Origin: Deltaproteobacteria bacterium
Lineage (GTDB): Bacteria > Desulfobacterota > UBA8473
Length of the DNA: 10,536 nt
Direction: 5' to 3'
Assembly: GCA_030621455.1 (NCBI GenBank)
Contig: JAUXHQ010000034.1
Location: forward strand, 1-10,536
Made by a program: the position numbers and the translations under genes. This document shows, piece after piece, positions 5,982 to 10,536 of the stretch (the stretch's first letter is position 1; the number at the start of each line of letters is the position of its first letter). The notes beneath the pieces were generated by a model, which saw nothing but the letters and a program-made list of their open reading frames with translations, was not told the origin of the DNA and searched no databases.

Positions 5982-8900
5982 ATGAAAGGGACATTTCTCA
6001 AGTTTCTTAAGGTTTTTCTCATCATATCGGCAGTTGCCTTAGGGATACTCTTGATTTTCGTGGTAGTACTGAGTGTTGGGTGGCCCATGTGGATGGGCTT
6101 CTTCATCTTGGTTGGCCTTGTTGGTGTGGGCCTCGGTGCGCTCTTTTTGAGAAAGATGTGGCTCAGGCGGCGCGAGGAGCGTTTTGTTGAAGAGATCATT
6201 GATCAAGATGAGTCGTACTTGAAGACCCTTGAAGGGAAAGAGAAAGATGCGGCAAGAGACCTCCATGATCGGTGGAAGGAGGCCATTAACACCCTGAGGC
6301 GTTCTCACTTACGAAAACAGGGGAACCCCCTTTATGTACTTCCGTGGTATCTGGTGATCGGAGAGAGTGGTTCCGGTAAGAGCACAGCCATACAGAGCGC
6401 ACGCCTTTCTTCGCCCTTCGCTGAGGTCAGCCGGGTTTCCGGTGTTTCCGGAACGAAGAACTGTGACTGGTGGTTTTTTGAACAGGCCATTATCATCGAT
6501 ACAGCCGGAAGGTTTGCTATCCCGATAGACGAAGGTCGAGACAAGGATGAATGGCAGAGCTTTCTGACACTGCTGGCCAAATACAGAAAGAAGGAGCCTC
6601 TCAATGGCCTTGTTGTGACTATTGCGGCTGATAAGCTGCTCGAGGCCGAACCGGAGGACCTTGAGCATGACGGCCAGAGCATTCGACGTCGCATCGATGA
6701 ATTGATGCGGGTTATGGGTGCGAAGTTTCCGGTATACGTTCTTGTAACCAAGTGTGACTTGATTCAAGGCATAACCAAGTTTTGCGACCATCTTCCTGAA
6801 CAAAGCCTTGGTCAGGCCATGGGGCTGATAAATCAGGATTTGTCAACAGATGTATCCGGTCTTAATGATCGTGCGATACATACGGTAGGGGAACGCTTGA
6901 GAGAGCTTCGGCTTCTCCTTCTCCACAAGTCTGAGTCCAAACAGGTTGATCCGGGTCTCCTTCTTTTCCCTGAGGAGTTTGAGAGATTGCGGCCCGGGCT
7001 TCACTCTTTCATTGAGGGGGCGTTTCAGGAGAACCCCTTCCAAGAAACGCCCCTTATGAGGGGTCTCTTCTTCAGCAGCGGGCGCCAGGAGGGTACCCCG
7101 TACTCTCATTTTTTAAAGGGGCTGGGCCTGATCGAAGAGAGAGACGTCTTGCCGGGAACGAATAAGGGGTTATTCCTCCATGACTTTTTCGCCCGGATTC
7201 TACCAAAGGATAGACGACTCTTTGCACCCACTCAGCGGGCTCTGGATTGGAGTAGAGTTACGAGAAACCTTGCATTGACTTCATGGCTTGCTGTGGCGAT
7301 TGCCATTTGTGGATTAATGAGCTTTTCTTTTGTGAAGAACCTCGGTATCCTTAGGGATGTGTCACGGGAATTTTCAAAACCCTTAGTATTACAAGGAGAA
7401 GTCCTTTCCGACGTGATCACCATGGATCGCTTTCGGGAGGCAATTCTGAGATTGGAAGCACAGAATCGAAAGTGGTGGATTCCCAGGTTTGGGTTGAATC
7501 AGAGCAAGGAGGTTGAAGCCCAACTAAAGGAAAAGTACTGGAAACGATTTAAAGACGGATTCCTGGTTTCCTTTGACAAAGATATGGAAAAGAGGATGGC
7601 AAGCTTTTCCCTCAATACGTCTGACCAGGTCATTGAGGAACATGTAGCCCATCTAATGAGACGCATCAACCTGTTGCAGGCGCGTCTCAAAGGTGACGGC
7701 ATTGAATCCCTTCAGGACATGCCCCAGCCCTTTTATAGACCTATTACCTTCAAGGCCGGTCAAGGGCTCATACCCGAGATTAGAGAAAAGCTTGGCAGGT
7801 TATACGTGTACTACCTGATTTGGGGACCGGATTTCGCTAACCTCAACGAAAAGAGGAACGATTTACAGACTTGGTTAAAGCATATTCTGACACTGAGGGA
7901 GACCGACCTAAATTGGCTGGTATCCTGGGTCAACAGAGACGAATCGCTTTCACATATGACCCTGGAAGATTTCTGGAAGGGCAGTGTACCAGCCCGGGAT
8001 GAGACGACTGTTGCGCCGGCCTTCACTGGTATAGGAAAGGAGAAGATAGACGCATTCGTAAGGGAGATGGAATCGGCCCTCCCTGATCCTCTAATCATCG
8101 CCAATCGAAAACTGAAATTCGAAGCATGGTATCATAAGAAATACATTAAGACCTGGGAGAATTTCTGGTCTACTTTCCGGCAGGGAGTAAATACCCTCAA
8201 GGACAGGGAAGAGTGGCGACAGGTGGCTCAAAGAATGGTGAATGGCCAGGGACCGTATTTTGCGCTGTTGGATAGAATGGCCGTGGAGCTGGAACCCTTG
8301 GCAGGTGGGGAAGATCTTCCCTCGTGGTTAGAACTGGTCTATGAGTTTAAAGAGACCAAGGTCCGGGCTGCCAAAGAGGATGCGTTGAAGGAGAAAGGCG
8401 CCCTGGCAAAGGCTACGAAAAAAGGAAAAACATTTATCGCCAAATTGGAAAAAACCAGGGGGAAGTTGGGAAAGGGAAAGACCTTGGAATCCCAATTAAT
8501 GGAGACGAAGTCGTTTCTGACATATCAGACGGCATTGGCTGAGATTGCGCCGGTCTCAGCCTCCAGGATGCAAGCCTTTAAGATGGCAACCCAGGTATAC
8601 AAGGAAGAGCCGGCCGGCAGTACGTCTCCCTTTTTCATAGCCCGGGGTGCTTCCGACAAACTCAAGGCCTCCATGACAAGGGGTAAGTCAGCCAGGAAGA
8701 TGTTTGACACGGTGGCAACCGGACCCCTCAACTATCTGTGGACGTTTGTGCGTAGGGAAACCGCCTGTCATCTCCAGAAGCTCTGGGAAGAGGATGTCCT
8801 TATGGAAGTTCAAGGAGTCTACGGTCGAAGTAGGGTAAACCAACTCCTTTTAGGCCAAGACGGTTATGCCACAAAATTCAGTAAGGGACCAGCCGAACCA

Positions 8901-9473
8901 TTTATAGGCCGAAGCCTGCGCAGGGGTTACTATGGAAAGAAAGCTGAGGGTTTGGGTGGAAAGATACCGTTCAAGGATTCTTTCTTTTCTTTCCTTACCA
9001 AAGGGGCGAACGTAGTAAGGCCCAGCAGGGACAATTATGCAGTATCCATCAGGGCACTGCCCACAGACACAAACACTGGCGCTAAGGTAAGGCCACACAT
9101 CACCCGGTTACAACTCGAATGTTCGGGTGAGATCCAGAAGCTGATCAACCTCAATTACCCTGTGAAAAAGACCTTTAACTGGTCTCCTGAAATGTGTGGC
9201 AATGTCACCCTTCAGATTGAGGTTGGTAGCCTCATCTTGACTAAAAAATACGCGGGTGATCGAGGTTTCCCCAAGTTCTTGAAGATTTTTTCAAAAGGGA
9301 AGTATACTTTTTATCCCAGCGCCTTTCCGAGGGAGAAGTCTGCCTTGAAACGTCTGGGGATCCGGTACATCAAGGTTAGGTATAAGTTTGCGGGGCACAG
9401 ACCGCTTTTGAAGCTCCTTACTGTGGGCCCGGGAAGGGTGCCGAAGAGTATTGTAAAGTGCTGGGATCAATAG
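5982..9473 (+). CDS. tssM: T6SS inner-membrane protein TssM (IcmF family)
   Basis: TssM spans the inner membrane and periplasm and, with TssL and TssJ, makes the T6SS membrane channel. The ATG at 5982 gives 1163 residues, a normal family length. GGAG at 5972-5975 lies 6 bases upstream; a TTG at 5970 adds only four residues and overlaps that site. In order: two membrane helices within residues 8-55; a cytoplasmic NTPase-like domain with Walker A GESGSGKST (127-135), IIIDTAGRF (170-178) and TKCD (256-259); a third membrane helix at about 430-453; then a large periplasmic part. The latter includes the IcmF-related segment with WWIPRFGLNQS near 500 and ends in the conserved C-terminal beta domain that binds TssJ. 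The Walker A motif is intact, so NTP binding is plausible. A Lys-rich helical stretch lies near residues 800-845. The end overlaps tagF by 16 bp. Confidence 0.96.
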   Translation: MKGTFLKFLKVFLIISAVALGILLIFVVVLSVGWPMWMGFFILVGLVGVGLGALFLRKMWLRRREERFVEEIIDQDESYLKTLEGKEKDAARDLHDRWKEAINTLRRSHLRKQGNPLYVLPWYLVIGESGSGKSTAIQSARLSSPFAEVSRVSGVSGTKNCDWWFFEQAIIIDTAGRFAIPIDEGRDKDEWQSFLTLLAKYRKKEPLNGLVVTIAADKLLEAEPEDLEHDGQSIRRRIDELMRVMGAKFPVYVLVTKCDLIQGITKFCDHLPEQSLGQAMGLINQDLSTDVSGLNDRAIHTVGERLRELRLLLLHKSESKQVDPGLLLFPEEFERLRPGLHSFIEGAFQENPFQETPLMRGLFFSSGRQEGTPYSHFLKGLGLIEERDVLPGTNKGLFLHDFFARILPKDRRLFAPTQRALDWSRVTRNLALTSWLAVAIAICGLMSFSFVKNLGILRDVSREFSKPLVLQGEVLSDVITMDRFREAILRLEAQNRKWWIPRFGLNQSKEVEAQLKEKYWKRFKDGFLVSFDKDMEKRMASFSLNTSDQVIEEHVAHLMRRINLLQARLKGDGIESLQDMPQPFYRPITFKAGQGLIPEIREKLGRLYVYYLIWGPDFANLNEKRNDLQTWLKHILTLRETDLNWLVSWVNRDESLSHMTLEDFWKGSVPARDETTVAPAFTGIGKEKIDAFVREMESALPDPLIIANRKLKFEAWYHKKYIKTWENFWSTFRQGVNTLKDREEWRQVAQRMVNGQGPYFALLDRMAVELEPLAGGEDLPSWLELVYEFKETKVRAAKEDALKEKGALAKATKKGKTFIAKLEKTRGKLGKGKTLESQLMETKSFLTYQTALAEIAPVSASRMQAFKMATQVYKEEPAGSTSPFFIARGASDKLKASMTRGKSARKMFDTVATGPLNYLWTFVRRETACHLQKLWEEDVLMEVQGVYGRSRVNQLLLGQDGYATKFSKGPAEPFIGRSLRRGYYGKKAEGLGGKIPFKDSFFSFLTKGANVVRPSRDNYAVSIRALPTDTNTGAKVRPHITRLQLECSGEIQKLINLNYPVKKTFNWSPEMCGNVTLQIEVGSLILTKKYAGDRGFPKFLKIFSKGKYTFYPSAFPREKSALKRLGIRYIKVRYKFAGHRPLLKLLTVGPGRVPKSIVKCWDQ

Positions 9474-10225
9474 CATCCAAAGGCTTATGGCATTGGGTCG
9501 CCAGTGGTAAACATCCGGTGGCGGGGGACTATTTTAGTCTGGGCAAGAATACCCCGATGTTGAACGCCTTCACTAAATGGGTTGAGAAGGGTTATCAAAC
9601 CCTGGGTTCAAGACCAGGCCATTCTTCCTGGCGTTTTTGGGCCAAGGGGTCCGGGAAAGATACCCTTGCCTGCGGTGTGGCAAGGGACAGCAGTGACAGC
9701 CTTGGGCGGCCGTATCCTCTGATGATTTTGGGGACCGGGCCTCTTGAGAGATGGGAAGACCAATGGGACCTTCTGCCCTTTGTGTGTGAAAAGACCTGGA
9801 GACAGATAGAGTATTTGTTTACCAGGGTATTTAAGGATCTAGGAGAGTTGGGAGATGACGTGCGTACCATAAAACAACCTTATCCCCGCTGGTCGGAGTA
9901 TATCGCTCAAAGAGAGGATCTGGTGAGAGATGCATCTGCCGCTCTCAATGGAAGTTCATCTCTCGACCTGATAGCCGTGGAAGAGAGGGCAGCACTCCTG
10001 TCAAAGGAAAGGGAGTTTTACATAGCACTCGACGGAGGATCCTTGAATGACCCGTTTTCACTCGCAGCCACCTGGCACTACTTCCTGAAGGAAAGTGCCC
10101 ACGAAGTTCCTAATGCGGTCTTTATGGGGGGGTCTCTGGAGGCATCACGTATGGCGGTTTTTAGACGACCTCTGACGCCGGCTGATTTTGTCAAGTTGTG
10201 GTCTACAACGGAGTATAGCCGTTAA
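9458..10225 (+). CDS. tagF: T6SS accessory regulator TagF
   Basis: TagF is a cytoplasmic post-translational repressor of T6SS in Pseudomonas aeruginosa, where it acts through the Fha protein and opposes the threonine-phosphorylation pathway. The 255-residue product shows the family pattern. GKHPVAGDYF at 17-26 corresponds to the usual GK-x-P-x-x-GDF motif. The segment at 73-90 (GVARDSSDSLGRPYPLMI) corresponds to the conserved region where the domain reads as Ser-x-D-x-x-GR-x-(F/Y)-P-L. A helical second half follows. The start is GTG at 9458, the only good start before the first motif, with GAAGAG at 9442-9447 upstream. It overlaps the tssM end by 16 bp. No PppA phosphatase domain is fused. 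Its presence fits the idea that this T6SS is under Fha-type control. Confidence 0.88.
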   Translation: MLGSIASKGLWHWVASGKHPVAGDYFSLGKNTPMLNAFTKWVEKGYQTLGSRPGHSSWRFWAKGSGKDTLACGVARDSSDSLGRPYPLMILGTGPLERWEDQWDLLPFVCEKTWRQIEYLFTRVFKDLGELGDDVRTIKQPYPRWSEYIAQREDLVRDASAALNGSSSLDLIAVEERAALLSKEREFYIALDGGSLNDPFSLAATWHYFLKESAHEVPNAVFMGGSLEASRMAVFRRPLTPADFVKLWSTTEYSR

Positions 10226-10247
10226 GCTGGTAAGCCGTTAAGCTGGT
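10217..10247. repeat. 15-bp direct repeat at the end of tagF
   Basis: AGCCGTTAAGCTGGT occurs at 10217-10231 and again at 10233-10247, a 16-bp period. The first copy contains the tagF stop codon (10223-10225). The second copy therefore looks like a duplication just past the gene end. Confidence 0.8.
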
Positions 10248-10301
10248 GAGACATTAAACTAATAAACCTAACAGCCTCAACAGCTCAACAGCTTATCAGC
10301 T
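10217..10301. repeat. Imperfect long inverted repeat after tagF
   Basis: The AGCTGGT/AAGC-rich left part (10217-10250) is complemented imperfectly by the CAGCTCAACAGCTTATCAGCT right part (about 10275-10301). For example AGCTGGTGAG (10241-10250) faces CTCAACAGCT (10276-10285) with one non-Watson-Crick position, leaving an AT-rich loop. The transcript could fold into a long imperfect hairpin. There is no T-run right after it, so a classic terminator is unlikely. Confidence 0.5.
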
Positions 10302-10314
10302 CGCCCGAAGGGCG
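10302..10314 (+). other. Short GC hairpin in the tagF-tagJ gap
   Basis: CGCCC GAA GGGCG is a perfect 5-bp GC stem with a 3-base loop, followed by CTAATTT. It could weakly stop or pause transcription, but the stem is short and only a few T residues follow. Confidence 0.4.
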
Positions 10315-10325
10315 CTAATTTGAAC

Positions 10326-10376
10326 CACAGAGAACAGGAGTGAGATGTAATCTCTGTGTCCTCCGTGTTTTCTGTG
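10326..10376. repeat. Dispersed-repeat-like inverted repeat (CACAGAGAACA...TGTTTTCTGTG)
   Basis: The arms CACAGAGAACA (10326-10336) and TGTTTTCTGTG (10366-10376) pair over 10 of 11 positions, and GGAG (10337-10340) can add pairs with CTCC (10361-10364). CTCTGTGTC also lies inside the right half. Such CACAGAG/CTCTGTG palindromes recur between genes in some deltaproteobacterial and other environmental genomes, so this is probably a dispersed intergenic repeat. It is not followed by a T-run on the + strand. Confidence 0.55.
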
Positions 10377-10404
10377 ATAAAAAATCTGAAGAAGGCTTCT
10401 TTTT

Positions 10405-10536
10405 ATGGAATCAAAAGATCTAATCAAGGCAGGCAGACTTTCTGAGGCCCGCGAGCAGCTGGTCGGGGAGGTCAAATCTTCGCCTGCGGAGGTAGGCAAA
10501 CGAACGCTCTTCTTTCAAGTCCTCGCTTTCTGCGGG
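10405..10536 (+). CDS. tagJ: T6SS accessory protein TagJ/ImpE, 5' part only
   Basis: Only the first 44 residues are present and the frame is open at the window edge. The start ATG at 10405 has AAGAAGG (10389-10395) 9 bases upstream. The residues fit the ImpE/SciE-type N-terminus: a Leu/Ile-Lys-Ala-Gly-Arg-Leu helix turn, then a TPR-like helix ending in the ...SSPAE... turn. Next come the basic KRTLFFQVLAFCG stretch, where the family has the (R/K)-x-F-L-F-Q-L-L pattern. TagJ proteins bind the TssB part of the sheath and can help ClpV recognition. The gene is on the same strand as tagF but 179 bp away behind repeats, so it may have its own transcript. The family's usual partners tssB, tssC, hcp and tssE are expected to the right. 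Confidence 0.8.
   Translation, partial: MESKDLIKAGRLSEAREQLVGEVKSSPAEVGKRTLFFQVLAFCG

Noticed and set aside
10302..10320. Rho-independent terminator after tagF
   Set aside because: The stem is only 5 bp and is followed by CTAATTT, not a real T-run, so it is listed only as a weak hairpin.
10296..10499. Short - strand open frame over the repeats and tagJ start
   Set aside because: It spans the intergenic repeats and overlaps the recognised tagJ frame; no family resemblance.

Overview
The window holds most of one arm of a type VI secretion system (T6SS) locus, and every gene is on the + strand. The order is an unrecognised Cys-rich protein with a repeat tail, a small protein resembling the C-terminal domain of T6SS FHA proteins (TagH/Fha), tssJ, tssK, tssL, tssM, tagF, and the first 44 codons of tagJ/impE running off the right edge. 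The block tssJ-K-L-M encodes the membrane complex (TssJ lipoprotein, TssL and TssM) plus the baseplate adaptor TssK. TagF and FHA-type proteins are known post-translational regulators of T6SS. The sheath, tube, spike and ATPase genes (tssB, tssC, hcp, tssE, tssF, tssG, clpV, vgrG) are not here. The partial tagJ suggests that some of them follow downstream.

Layout. Positions 1-121 carry two short tandem repeats and then an isolated 3' end of a tRNA gene (T arm, acceptor 3' strand and CCA) with no 5' half, which looks like an integration-site scar. Positions 122-342 are non-coding. They contain an exact consensus sigma-70-type promoter (TTGACA, 17 bp, TATAAT), with the -35 box inside an 11-bp perfect palindrome. 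Genes from 343 to 10225 are tightly packed, with overlaps or very short gaps except for 90 bp before tssM, so they probably form one operon driven from that promoter. Positions 10226-10404 are a repeat-rich gap with two sets of inverted or direct repeats before tagJ.

The most interesting part is the left end. The first protein has two Cys clusters and no fold I can name. Its acidic C-terminal tail carries eight copies of a Thr-Val/Ile-Val/Ile core, four of them in a strict 14-residue register. Such sites resemble phospho-threonine docking sites for FHA domains. The next gene resembles the part of TagH that follows the FHA domain, but has no FHA domain itself. With tagF in the same operon, this suggests a rearranged threonine-phosphorylation control module for this T6SS. 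No kinase, phosphatase or FHA domain is visible in the window, so this remains an inference.

Organism. A Gram-negative bacterium is certain from the T6SS. Intermediate base composition, the accessory gene set, and intergenic repeats of the CACAGAG...CTCTGTG kind suggest a deltaproteobacterium (Desulfobacterota or relatives), possibly from an environmental assembly. This is only a moderate-confidence guess.
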